The translations under genes were made by a program, and so were the position numbers. Under the pieces are notes generated by a model that made no database searches, was not told the origin of the DNA, and saw only the letters and a program-made list of their open reading frames with translations. Below, in pieces: positions 55,133-64,000 of a stretch of DNA of 64,000 nt. The DNA comes from Aplidium turbinatum (lineage: Eukaryota > Chordata > Ascidiacea > Aplousobranchia > Polyclinidae). The stretch is from assembly GCA_918807975.1 (NCBI GenBank), contig OU964928.1:15149823-15213822 (forward strand). Direction: 5' to 3'. The stretch's first letter is position 1; each line of letters opens with the position of its first letter.

Positions 55133-55287
55133 CCGGAATGGCCCGTTTCGGTGAGTCCGATCCCTATTCAGTGATTTTTTTAATTATTGGGTACCGTAGC
55201 CTAATTATCATTGCCGTTTTAGGGGTAAGGATAGGGGTTAGAGGTTAGGAACTCACCGAATCAGACTCACCGAATAGTAGCAGACCC
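55133..55287. repeat. CCGGAATGG...GCAGACCC mini-element, copy 2
   Basis: Perfect GTTTAACT duplications flank it (55125-55132 and 55288-55295). It has the same start CCGGAATGGCCCGTTTCGG and end GAATAGTAGCAGACCC as the 53599 copy but a different, shorter middle. Confidence 0.78.
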
Positions 55288-55295
55288 GTTTAACT

Positions 55296-56629
55296 CACCG
55301 CTCAGTTTTTCGTGGCAACTGAAGTTGTTAACGTAGACACATGCAATTACTGCTTCAATGCTTCTTTCTGTTTTCATTGCGCATTATATTCTTGTATTGG
55401 TTTTGTAAAGTCATGTTTTCTCGATAGACTACAATCTAAATACAAATAATCTTATTTGCTTGTTTTGACGATATCAGTCAAGGCGAAGTAATGTTTCGTG
55501 GAGCAAAAGTGCTTCATACATTGTTGTTATAGATGTACTCCGTTGGTGACATGACAATACTGTTGTCAAGGGATTTAAAAACTTTTATGCGAGTGTTCGG
55601 ATGGTGACCATTGTTTTTTGCTAATGTCATCATGGATGCAAAACTTCACTTGGAAATATTGTTTTCCTGTTATATTAAAATTGAATCATTCCTTCTTCTC
55701 GAAACACAATATGTTAAGTTTTTTTTTGTGAAATGTCAAATGATGGCAAGACGGCAGCGGTCGAGAAAAGCGTTTTGTAGCCGTTGCTTCTTTATGAAGC
55801 CGTTTGAATTTTTTTTTATATGCTTTTGGCATTTGTATCCATGATGATTGACTTCGTTGCGAGTTTTGATTCTGGTTGCGACTCAAGCAGAAGTTGCCTT
55901 TTGTTTGCAAATTATTGGACGATTCCTGTATGGGAAACCCATAGTATTTACATGAACTATAATCCTGACGTCGGAAGTTGGTGTTTTTACGTTCGGCCAA
56001 CTATATTGAAACATGTTGAGTATTGTTATCAAGGATTTTCCAGGAACAAAATTTGCCTTTTTACAGTATGTTCAATTGTGCAGACGTTGAATCAATGTAA
56101 AAACGGATTTGGCCTTCTGACTTCGGCTTATACGCATTAAATCTTGTACATAAACATAAGATTAACTAGTGTATTATGTACAGAATGAGCAGAGGCACCA
56201 GAGACATATTAGATTTGTTCTTCATGACAATGTCAACAGCTAGAAAAGTCATCTGATAAAATCTACGTCATACAATAAATACTAACTTCACAATGTAGAT
56301 ATTAACGACCTGTTTTAATAGCATATATACTAAGAATTAAGAAATACAAGAGAGTGTTACAGCAATCAAATAAATGCCTATTTTTCCACATGACTAAGTG
56401 CCCCCTCCTTTGATCCCCTACGGCACTGGTATTATATAAGTTTTGCTCCTTTAGTGTAGTGGTTGCAACAACACAGGAAATCCACAGGAAGTTTGTTAGA
56501 AGATGAAATAATATTTAGTACCGTAGTCCTATTTTTTCTTCACCTGCAAGCAAATTTTAAGCTAATTACATTCACCAAAAGAAACTTTGAATGTGTTTTA
56601 AGTGAAGTATCAGGATTAACTCAACCTTG
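55296..56629. other. Spacer
   Basis: No gene was recognised. A half copy of the hairpin repeat lies at 56081-56111 (CAGACGTTGAATCAATGTAA). Confidence 0.5.
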
Positions 56630-56763
56630 CAACATTTATTTCTTTTCTCTCGGCTGCCTATCCTTCAGCAATTTCACCCACTCAGTTTATTACACCCTTG
56701 GTAGAGGTGTTTAACTACAACTGGCTTACTCGGGTGTCGAACCAGGTTTGTATTACTGCCAAC

Positions 56764-58368
56764 TAGAGATGTACCGATATATCGGTATCGGTGATATCGG
56801 CCAGTTTTTGAGTATCGGTATCGGCAAAATTTGGCCGATACTAAACATGTAAAAAAAAGATTTTGCTGCGGATTTTCTGCAGAAGCAAATATATAGATTT
56901 TTTAAAGTAGTAACTAACGTCACATTGATGTAGAAAAATAACAACCTGTTCAAATTTTTGATACCTCACACTCCCATGACTTCATGCGCGCACCTTTTGG
57001 CATTGTTTGCTTACAGTGATTCTTTCACTCAAACAAAACGTTTTGTTTCAGCAGTTTTGCGTTGTTCGATTCTTAAGTTGTGAAGGAGACTCAATTTCTC
57101 CAATATTTATCATTTGTGTTTCTTTTTTACTCTCAGCAGAGGATAAAACCAGGCCAAGACTACCCAGGTAGCAGAAATGTATAATTTTATATCGTTTTTG
57201 CGTTGCTGGGCGTTTGAGGGAGCCATGTGGCTTGGTTGTTTTTGGTGGGCTGGTTCTGTCAGTTTGTGATTTGGTTTCCACCTTTTGTTGTGGTGGACTC
57301 GCCGGGCTTGGGCAATGTCATGGCGGAGTGGGTGGGCTCGGGGCGGTGGGACTGAGGGTCCTCGCTGGGCTGATCAATAAATAGTCTTGTTGCGCCTGGG
57401 CTGTCGGCGCGGGGCTGAGCGCTCACTGGTGCAGTGAGCTGTTGCGGTTTGCTGGCCACAACAGTGTGGCTTCCACGCTAGCCATTTAGACCATCCAATC
57501 AACTAAATATGTTTCTCAACAGCCGTTTTGTAGCAAGAATTGAAGTGGCTGGTGTGGAAGCTACACCGTTGTGGTTGGCGAGTCGCGGCTGCTCGCTGTG
57601 CTGGTGGCCGGGGGAGCGCTCTTTCTTCGCGGTGGGGTTGTCGTCTTGGGCGCAGTGGGACCATTTTGATTGGTTTGGTGGGGATTCGTGGTCCCATTGC
57701 TTTCATTTTGAGCCTGCTTATTCTGCCATGACATTGTTTGGGCTTTGTGGGTTTGTTGCGGCGAGGGGTGGAAGTTGGATCGCGGACTGGGGGCAGCCGG
57801 GCTGCATGGGTTTTTTGGACGTTTGGCAACGTGGGGGCGATGCGGAGTTGTACATTTTTGCTGCCTGGGTGGTCTTGGCCTGGCAAAAGCTTTTCAACCA
57901 AACAACAAGCGCCCTTAGGTTGCACATTACTTGTCGAATAGTTTTTGTACGACTACACAAATCACTTGGTTTACATTTTACATCTTATTATCAATTATGA
58001 TAGCCTATTTGGAGAGTTTGCGCAAACACTTTATTAATTTTTAAGAAACCCCAATTATGATGTAATGTTTCTTCCCTTATACCCCAGTCCTCAATTACGG
58101 TGGCCTTTCATTACTAAAACCTACTATTATGACACAACAATGCGGTTGAGATTGGATTCTTGAATCTTTAATACATTATGCCAATTGAAAGCTTTTTTTA
58201 ATAGTTTTATGCAAATAAGGTAAAACTTAGCATTTGATATAATTCCTTGCAAATACCAAAATTGCTTCTTTTTGTAACACCAAAGTATCGGCCAAAATAT
58301 CAGTATTGGTATCGGCCTAAAAAAGTGATATCGGTATCGGCCAAAATATGGGTATCGGTACATCTTTA
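56764..58368. mobile_element. hAT-type element with TAGAGATGTACCGATA ends
   Basis: Perfect CTGCCAAC duplications at 56756-56763 and 58369-58376. The ends are TAGAGATGTACCGATA and, inverted, TAAAGATGTACCGATA, followed on both sides by runs of GATATCGG/TATCGGCC words. No transposase. The middle is occupied by the foldback at 57149-57883. Confidence 0.85.
57149..57883. repeat. GC-rich imperfect palindrome inside the hAT-type element
   Basis: Arms about 365 bp long meet near 57516. CCAGGCCAAGACTACCCAGG on the left mirrors CCTGGGTGGTCTTGGCCTGG on the right, and GTGTGGCTTCCAC mirrors GTGGAAGCTACAC near the centre. It is much more GC-rich and more G-biased than its surroundings. The 140- and 163-residue frames on the two strands within it are probably by-products of this composition. 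Confidence 0.7.
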
Positions 58369-58400
58369 CTGCCAACGCCTTATCTGCTGCGTTATGCTTA

Positions 58401-59038
58401 TGCTAGCACGATCAAATTGAAAGTCTTGAAGTGCTATTGTTTTGAACAATTTAACCAGATTTTAAATAGCCTACAGTTTGCCAGGCTATTAAATTTAAGA
58501 TAGGTAGAAATCGTTTATACCTGATTTACAAGCAACTCTGGCCCAATTAGACTCACAGAACGAAATCTTGAACATATTGTAATTGATATATCATACATAC
58601 CACTAACACAAGAAAATAGTAACAATCATTTTATTTGATGTCTATTGTGCCCACATCAAGTACTATTGCATGTACTGTAGTAGGCTACAATATAATCACA
58701 GATGCAGCAACACACAGTCGGAAGCAGAAATGCTATTCACTCATTGAGTGTACAATTACATGGAAGAGTAATGGGGGATTTTCAGTAAAATTCTAGATAC
58801 CATTGTATCTTTCTGTTCATATGCTAGTAAGCAAATATCAGTAAAGTTATCATCACCTCTAACATAATAAAATTTGAAAATATAATGCCATTGCATTTGA
58901 TAAGCTTTGCTCCAACTTGTAAAGCAGAGAGCGCACTCTTTTATATCTCAAGTGGATGTATGGTACGTATACATTGTATCGGGTCGACTTGACAAGCACT
59001 TTTCCACAATGTATTGTATACTTTTCTAACATAATAAA
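58401..59038 (-). other. TRMO downstream region
   Basis: No gene was recognised. A minus-strand AATAAA (TTTATT at 58630-58635) about 400 bp below the TRMO stop is a possible polyadenylation signal. Confidence 0.4.
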
Positions 59039-60097
59039 TCAAAAGTGTATTAATGTTTTTGGTGCAACTCTTACAACTTCTACACAATGTGGCAACACAC
59101 TCTCATCAAACCAAGCAGTTATATGAGCATTGTCAATAGTGAAATAATAAAGAGCATCTAAACACTTTTTGCGTCGATAACTAGATCGAGGATCTGCTTC
59201 AAGAACTTCTGAAATTGCTTGCTTTAAATCTTCTGGTTTCAGTTTCTCTAGCTTCCAATTACTTTTGTGTTCTTCTTGGACTGAATCAGTGGTGGGGCAT
59301 GAATGGAAGTTTTTAATGTTCAACAACGCACGATTAGAAAATGTAACATGAAGTTTGGGAAAAGGTGGTTTTTGTATCCAAGAAGCTATTTCTGTACAAA
59401 GATTTTCCGGTTTTATAAATTCACTCTCTTCAGATTCATATGAAGTGGTGGCTTTGACTTTCAATTTTCGAATGCCAGTATTCCCAGCGATAATAGTATT
59501 CTCATCCATAGAATCATAACATTTAGCTATGGTAGGTTTCGTTTCACTTGCAATATACTTTTGAGTCTGCGGTTGCTCCAATTTAAGTGTTGACTCACCA
59601 ACATCATGAGATTGTGGATCGATTGAAACACTGGAAATTAACTGCTGTTCTTCTTTTTGAAATTGGTGTGGAAAATCATATTGAGGAATAAATGGCTTTA
59701 CATCTAAAACTGGTGTGTCATCTACTATATCCAAACCTGATAAATGCAGAGTATCGTTTTCAACAAAGTCAAGTTTTACTAAGGTTAAACCTATTGGGTT
59801 TGGTCGATGAGGACTTCTTGTTGAGAACACGCCAGTTTTTAAACCATTCATTCTAGGAGGTTTCACTTTTGCCTTAACAGATTTTGAATGGTTCAAATGA
59901 AAAACAAAAATTATCCAAACATGTGAGAACTGAGATAGTCCTTCGATACTATGCTCAGGATTATTGAAAATAGACTTCTCTATTTTCAAAGTTCCTTTTG
60001 AAACAGAAGATATACATCCCTGACGCGGTGTTCCATTTTTAGTTATAAAGCACGATTTTAAATATCCAATTGGGTTAAAACACAATCTTTCTTCCAT
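59039..60097 (-). CDS. TRMO: tRNA (adenine(37)-N6)-methyltransferase, TsaA/TRMO family
   Basis: TRMO methylates the N6 of t6A37 (to m6t6A) next to the anticodon of certain tRNAs, using S-adenosylmethionine. The 352-residue protein has the TsaA-like beta-barrel domain at about residues 7-145. It starts FNPIGYLKSCFITKNGTPRQ and includes FNNPEHSIEGLSQFSHVWII, KVKPPRMNG, the hallmark STRSPHRPNPIGLTLVKL near 92-109, and LSGLDIVDDTPVLDVKPFIP. After a divergent linker, a second domain ends with EADPRSSYRRKKCL, ALYYFTIDNAHITAWF. Both domains match human TRMO as I remember it (441 residues, with a longer N-terminal part and linker). The gene is a single uninterrupted frame, unlike its multi-exon neighbours. 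The Met at 60095-60097 sits just before the domain and there is no good upstream extension, so it is the likely start. Confidence 0.95.
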   Translation of the reverse strand: MEERLCFNPIGYLKSCFITKNGTPRQGCISSVSKGTLKIEKSIFNNPEHSIEGLSQFSHVWIIFVFHLNHSKSVKAKVKPPRMNGLKTGVFSTRSPHRPNPIGLTLVKLDFVENDTLHLSGLDIVDDTPVLDVKPFIPQYDFPHQFQKEEQQLISSVSIDPQSHDVGESTLKLEQPQTQKYIASETKPTIAKCYDSMDENTIIAGNTGIRKLKVKATTSYESEESEFIKPENLCTEIASWIQKPPFPKLHVTFSNRALLNIKNFHSCPTTDSVQEEHKSNWKLEKLKPEDLKQAISEVLEADPRSSYRRKKCLDALYYFTIDNAHITAWFDESVLPHCVEVVRVAPKTLIHF

Positions 60098-60218
60098 AAT
60101 CTAGCTGAAAAACACAACATGGCCATGAGTGCAGCTATATGGTGTTTCAATCAGAGTTATTACAGCTCCTGTGAGTCCACCTGACCGTTGTTGAACTACA
60201 AGTAAGGTATAGGATTAA

Positions 60219-60853
60219 CACTAGAACTCCGGCAGTGTCAATTTCGACATTTTTCCAAGTTTAATTCGTTCTTTTCAACCGTTGCTGTTTACTCACAATT
60301 TTCAGATTTTATGTTTTCAAGCAATTTTTGTAAAGTTAATTTTCAGTTCAATCCTTACAAAATTAATAGTTTGTAGCAAATTTTATTTTGAATTATACCT
60401 AAGAACTCTGGCCTAGTCAATTTCAACATTTTGCCAAGTTCAATTTGTTATTTTATCTGTTGCTGTTTGCTCACGATTTTCAGAATTTACACTTTCAAAC
60501 AAATTTTTGTCAAGTTTATTTTCAGTTCAATCATTAGAAAATAAATATTTGTAGCAAATTTTATTTTGACTTATATATACCTAGAACTCTGAAGATGTCA
60601 ATTTTGACATTAGCAATTCAGATGCATAACCGATTCCTAGTGGCTTGCTGTGATTCTAACACTTATTCAGTCAAAAGTCAAGTGTTGCTTCAATTGTTGT
60701 GTTTCAGATGCTACAAACTTTATTAATTTAATGACTTGCAGTAAAAACGTTGTTTTATGCATGCAAGAAGCCGGAAAAAAGACAATGTTGAAATCGACAT
60801 TGCCAGAGTTTTAAGCAGGCCTATACTTTTTTTCCCAAAGTAGCCTGATAGTG
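60219..60853. mobile_element. TTAA-flanked element (piggyBac-like MITE) with internal tandem repeats
   Basis: TTAA at 60215-60218 and 60854-60857. The ends are CACTA and TAGTG, with subterminal AACTCCGGCAGTGTCAATTT versus the inverted AAATCGACATTGCCAGAGTT. Inside are two full and one partial unit of about 180 bp sharing AGAACTCTGG, TCAATTTCAACATTTTGCC, CAGATTTTATG-like and TAGCAAATTTTATTTTGA. Non-coding; lies 118 bp upstream of the TRMO start. Confidence 0.68.
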
Positions 60854-61083
60854 TTAAATGGAAAGTATAGGATGAAACATGACCCAATTGAATCATTACC
60901 GTAACTTTGTACTTGTAAACTGTATCATGACATATGAAATTTGTAAGAAAAATAAAAAAGGTTCCACGTAATGTTGTTTTCTAAACTGGAACTTTCTTAT
61001 AGTGTAATATCATTGAATATTATATACTGTAGTCATTCAAAAACACTGCAATGTGGCTTTCACATAAATTTGTCTTGTGATCA

Positions 61084-61251
61084 GACGCAGATCTAGTGAG
61101 TAGCCTTAGGGGGAGGGGGCTACTTTCAACAAAACACAATGAGGTGTATTGTGTAGGTCTGCTTTAATTAGACCTTGTGCAAAAATACAGTAACTGAAGT
61201 TCCTTATCTGTGTTTCGAGAGGAGGTGATTGCCCCTCCCTGGATCGGCCAT
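61084..61251. repeat. Possible short hAT-type MITE
   Basis: CAGACGCAGATCTAGTG with a following GGGGGAGGGGGC, and at the right GCCCCTCCCTGGATCGGCC, look like inverted subterminal ends. No matching 8-bp duplication was seen. Confidence 0.4.
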
Positions 61252-61259
61252 TGTATGAC

Positions 61260-62334
61260 AGGGTTGATTTCTAAGTGGTCAAAACTGGTTTTAACCCCTT
61301 AGTGGTTTAAACCTGGTTTTAACCGGTCAAAACTAGGTTTAAACCGGTCAAAACCCAGAAAAATATTTTTATGTAGTATATGGTCGGCTACCTGGGCTAT
61401 GGGCTATTTAGGAAATATGTATAATATAAAAGCAGTTGTGAGTTGTGACCATTTTGATATGCAGGCCTCGAAATAGCTGGCGGCCATGGCCGCCTGAACT
61501 TTCATTAATGGCCGCCAATACCGACCTGTCAGGCAAAATTTGTTGGCAAATGTTTTTCATAAAAAAAAAAGTTGTTGGAATAAATTCTTGTACTTCAGTT
61601 GGCTGTGCAAATTGTTCATCGTTCTACCAAGCATTTTTTGGTTCATCAGAAACTTATTTTTAGAATTTGAATTTTCTCAATAATTAAAATACCCATATTT
61701 TACGGACCATAAGGCGTAATTTAAATCTTTTTTTTTCCTCATAAATTGATCGTGCGGCTTATAAGCTGGTGCGCCTAATGTATGGATCAAGTAGTGCTCT
61801 ATTGCCTACACTCAAAACCAGTACCGATACTATTATTATATACATAAATAAACCACCGTCTTCCACAATAAATTACGGTAAAAGCAACTAGCAACTGTGA
61901 TATTCACTAGGCCCATTTTTTTCTTTTGCTTATTGTAACATTGTGACTTGCTTACATTTCTTACGCATTTTTGTTTAATGAGCTTTATATGGTAACCCAT
62001 ACTCCTTAAAATACGTTGCGTTCTATAGCCTTGTGCGCCTTATGTCTGAACAAAAAACTAATCAAAGCAATTTATTGACAGTGCGCCTTATAATCGGATG
62101 CGCTTTATGGTCCGTAAAATACAGTAACCAACTGATTGAAATGTCAAAAATAAACAGAGAAATTGAATATTTTTTGTTCCAAATCCAGCATTTAGGTTAT
62201 TGTTGATCAAAACAAAATATAGTTGAACATCATCAATTGAAAATCAACTTGATTCATACACTAAAGGGGTTTTGACCAGTAATAGGTGGTCAAAACTGCC
62301 CGGTTTAAACCAGGTTTTAAGCCGATTAACCCTG
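61260..62334. mobile_element. hAT-type non-autonomous element
   Basis: Perfect TTGTATGA at 61252-61259 and 62335-62342. Starts CAGGGTTGATTTC and ends GATTAACCCTG; both ends have GGTTTAAACC / GGTTTTAACC-type repeats. Its middle contains the element at 61692-62124. No coding. Confidence 0.82.
61692..62124. mobile_element. TA-flanked MITE (Tc1/mariner-like) nested in the hAT-type element
   Basis: Ends CCCATATTTTACGGACCATA and, inverted, CTGTATTTTACGGACCATA, followed by AAGGCG or AAAGCGCA. TA on both sides (61690-61691 and 62125-62126). GTGCGCCT/AGGCGCAC-type words are repeated inside. Non-coding. Confidence 0.72.
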
Positions 62335-62578
62335 TTGTATGATCATAGGCGCCGACTTTTATTTTTGCACGGGGTGGCGGATAGCACAATAATATGGCAA
62401 CCTAAAAACTTTCAAACTGCATGTTTTTGTTTGATGGCTTAACCATTTGTACCCTTGACGGTTGAGCCACTCCGCTACGTTTGAATTGTATTTTCCCAGG
62501 AGTTTCATTAATTCGCAAAAATTTGAGCGATCGTCAGTGTGACCACGAACAGCAATGCCTTGCCGACCAAGAAACAAA

Positions 62579-62790
62579 CGGAATGGCCCGTTTCGGCTAG
62601 TCCGATTCGGCTATTACCCTTTTCGGCTACAGCCCGATTCGGCTAGTCCGATTTGGCTGATCCGATTCGGCTAGTTCCCTATTGGGCTACAGTCTTTAGC
62701 GGTTAGTTCCCTATTCGGCAATTTTTTGAAAATCCAACGATAATCCTTCTGTAATCCAACAAAATCCAACATCGTTTCTTTTGCATTCCG
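62579..62790. repeat. CCGGAATGG-type mini-element, left part, copy 3
   Basis: CGGAATGGCCCGTTTCGGC is followed by several TAGTCCGATTCGGCTA units and AATAATCCTTCTGTAATCC-like words as in the 53599 copy. The typical GCAGACCC end is absent. Confidence 0.65.
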
Positions 62791-62833
62791 ACAAATTTAG
62801 CGAAAAATGTTTGAATAATTAAATTTCTTTTAC

Positions 62834-64000
62834 AGTTGAAATTATCGAAGCTTTAGATGAGTGGGGTTTTGACCTAACCATTGAGATCTTAAAACTAAAA
62901 AGCGAATTAAATTTATTTTTGAACTATTACTGTTTGCTCAGATGAAATTGACATGTATCATGCGTCGCCGTCTGCATGCAAACTTAGAATATATTAGAAT
63001 CCTCAACTATTACAAAATTCTAAATCCAACGACGCTTTCTGTTTATTTACTGTAGAGAATTTTGTATTTTGATCTCGAAGCTTTAGATGAGTGGAGTTTA
63101 GACCTAACCACTGAGATCATAAATCATATTTATGACACCGGTTACATCCCTAGTGATATGGTACGTTCCATATTCATAACTTTACCAAACCAAATCGGAG
63201 CAACAGAATGCTCACTCCACAGAACAATTAGCCTTGTGAATTACGTAACAAACAGCTTACTCCAAATCATGTTGATGCGATTGAGACCAAAACTACAATC
63301 GGAAATTTCAACAGCACAATTTTTATTTGTTCCAGACAAAGGGACCACAAAAGGAATTTTTACATTAAAAATGATAACAGAGAGATGTGTCCGATCTCCA
63401 GATCTTATCAACGCTTACAGTGAGATGATTTTGAGAGACATCGAACATATGAATGGAGTAAAGGTTGGGGTACAAAATGTAACAAGCTTGAGATACGCTG
63501 ATGAATGATGATACAGTCCTGATAGCAGAATCTGCAAACGATCTACAGGACTTATTAAATTGTGCTGTCAATAACAGTACACGAATGGGTAAGAGTTAAA
63601 TTCAAACACAGAATGTATGACCGTATCAAAAATGAAAACTTATCCAAATTGCAACCATACATTCAATGGTGTGTTGCACTCAATGGTGTGAAACAAGTTG
63701 ATAAATTGAAATATCTTGGGTACACTATAACTTGCGATGGCAAAGTGACACTGAAATTAAAAAGAGAATCGCTATAGCAAAGGATACTTTCAGTAAAATG
63801 AGCGTAGTCTTCAGGAATCGCAACATGACAACAAAGACCAAAATTAAACTTTTGAAAGCATATGTAATATCAATTCTAACCTACGGATGTGAATGCTAGA
63901 CAATAAGTAACGATATGATAATAAGAACAGTTAGAAGGCGCCAGATGCAATTTGTAGGTCATATTTACAGACAGGGAGATTTGGGATGGGAAAAAGAAGC
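62834..64000 (+). mobile_element. Decayed RTE-like LINE, runs off the window end
   Basis: Reverse transcriptase pieces: TTEIINHIYDTGYIPSDMVR, FITLPNQIGATECSLHRTIS and FVPDKGTTKGIF (63062-63370). An in-frame junction lacking the active-site region leads to LINAYSEMILRDIEHMNG and SLRYADE. After stops, VKQVDKLKYLGYTITCDGK, and at the very end RRRQMQFVGHIYRQGDLG. The order matches endonuclease/RT proteins of RTE-type LINEs. The AFD-containing block is deleted, and the frame is broken by several stops. A 50-bp piece is duplicated at 62842-62895 and 63073-63125. Confidence 0.8.

Larger units (their letters stand above)
56630..58400 (-). mobile_element. SINE family 2 copy split by a hAT-type element
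   Basis: On the minus strand the head GCATAACGCAGCAGATAAGGCG (58377-58400) continues after the inserted element at 56763 with GTAATACAAACCTGGTTCGA (box B) and a body with CTCTACCAAGGGTGTAATAA. The insertion is in the anticodon-loop part of the tRNA-like head. Confidence 0.7.

Noticed and set aside
57503-58000. 140- and 163-residue frames on both strands
   Set aside because: They lie in the GC-rich palindrome, where stops are rare; no domain was recognised.
62343-62400. ATAGGCGCCGACTTTTA, resembling another MITE end
   Set aside because: Only one end is visible; no duplication or partner end was found.
1-64000. CRISPR arrays, operons or bacterial features
   Set aside because: None seen; tandem repeats present are LTR-element leaders, minisatellites and MITE interiors.

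Overview
The window looks like an AT-rich animal nuclear genome: multi-exon genes with GT-AG introns, tRNA-derived SINEs, LINE tails, many hAT-type DNA elements with 8-bp target duplications, and two BEL/Pao LTR elements. The host genes are metazoan (extracellular heparan sulfatase, ESCRT-III CHMP2A, tRNA methyltransferase TRMO). A short motif of the type GTAGCCTA/TAGGCCTA is scattered through introns and spacers. I favour a marine invertebrate deuterostome, possibly a tunicate, but this is a guess from general impression; no marker gene settles it.

Layout. (1) 1-16.6 kb: the C-terminal half or more of an extracellular sulfatase of the SULF1/SULF2 family, + strand. Fourteen internal exons with mutually consistent splice phases can be followed, plus a candidate last exon; the 5' half lies outside the window. 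Its introns hold a hAT-type MITE, hairpin repeats and two SINE families. (2) 16.6-22.3 kb: gene-free, with two hAT-type elements (17.9-20.0 and 21.3-22.1 kb), SINE pieces and a LINE 3' fragment. (3) 22.3-30.9 kb: a BEL/Pao element on +, flanked by 521-bp LTRs and a 5-bp duplication, carrying a SINE inside its coding region. (4) 31-33 kb: SINE copy and a degenerate minisatellite. (5) 33.1-41.0 kb: a second, different BEL/Pao element on -, with LTRs that look identical and one long gag-pol frame. (6) 42.9-46.7 kb: a foldback element with 9-bp duplication, itself hit by a 2.7-kb DNA transposon with 420-bp inverted repeats. (7) 47.2-50.3 kb: a LINE tail broken up by two SINEs and a hAT/Charlie-like element. 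(8) 51.5-54.4 kb: a complete four-exon CHMP2A gene on +. (9) 54.4-59.0 kb: small 8-bp-duplication repeats, and a hAT-type element lodged in a SINE. (10) 59.0-60.1 kb: intronless TRMO on -, convergent with CHMP2A. (11) 60.2-64.0 kb: a TTAA-flanked element, nested MITEs and a decayed RTE-like LINE running off the end.

The three host genes are functionally unrelated: extracellular heparan-sulfate editing, endosomal membrane scission and tRNA modification. There is no operon-like arrangement. Most of the rest of the window is transposon-derived, with nested insertions whose order can be read from target-site duplications. I found no CRISPR array, rRNA or convincing functional tRNA gene.
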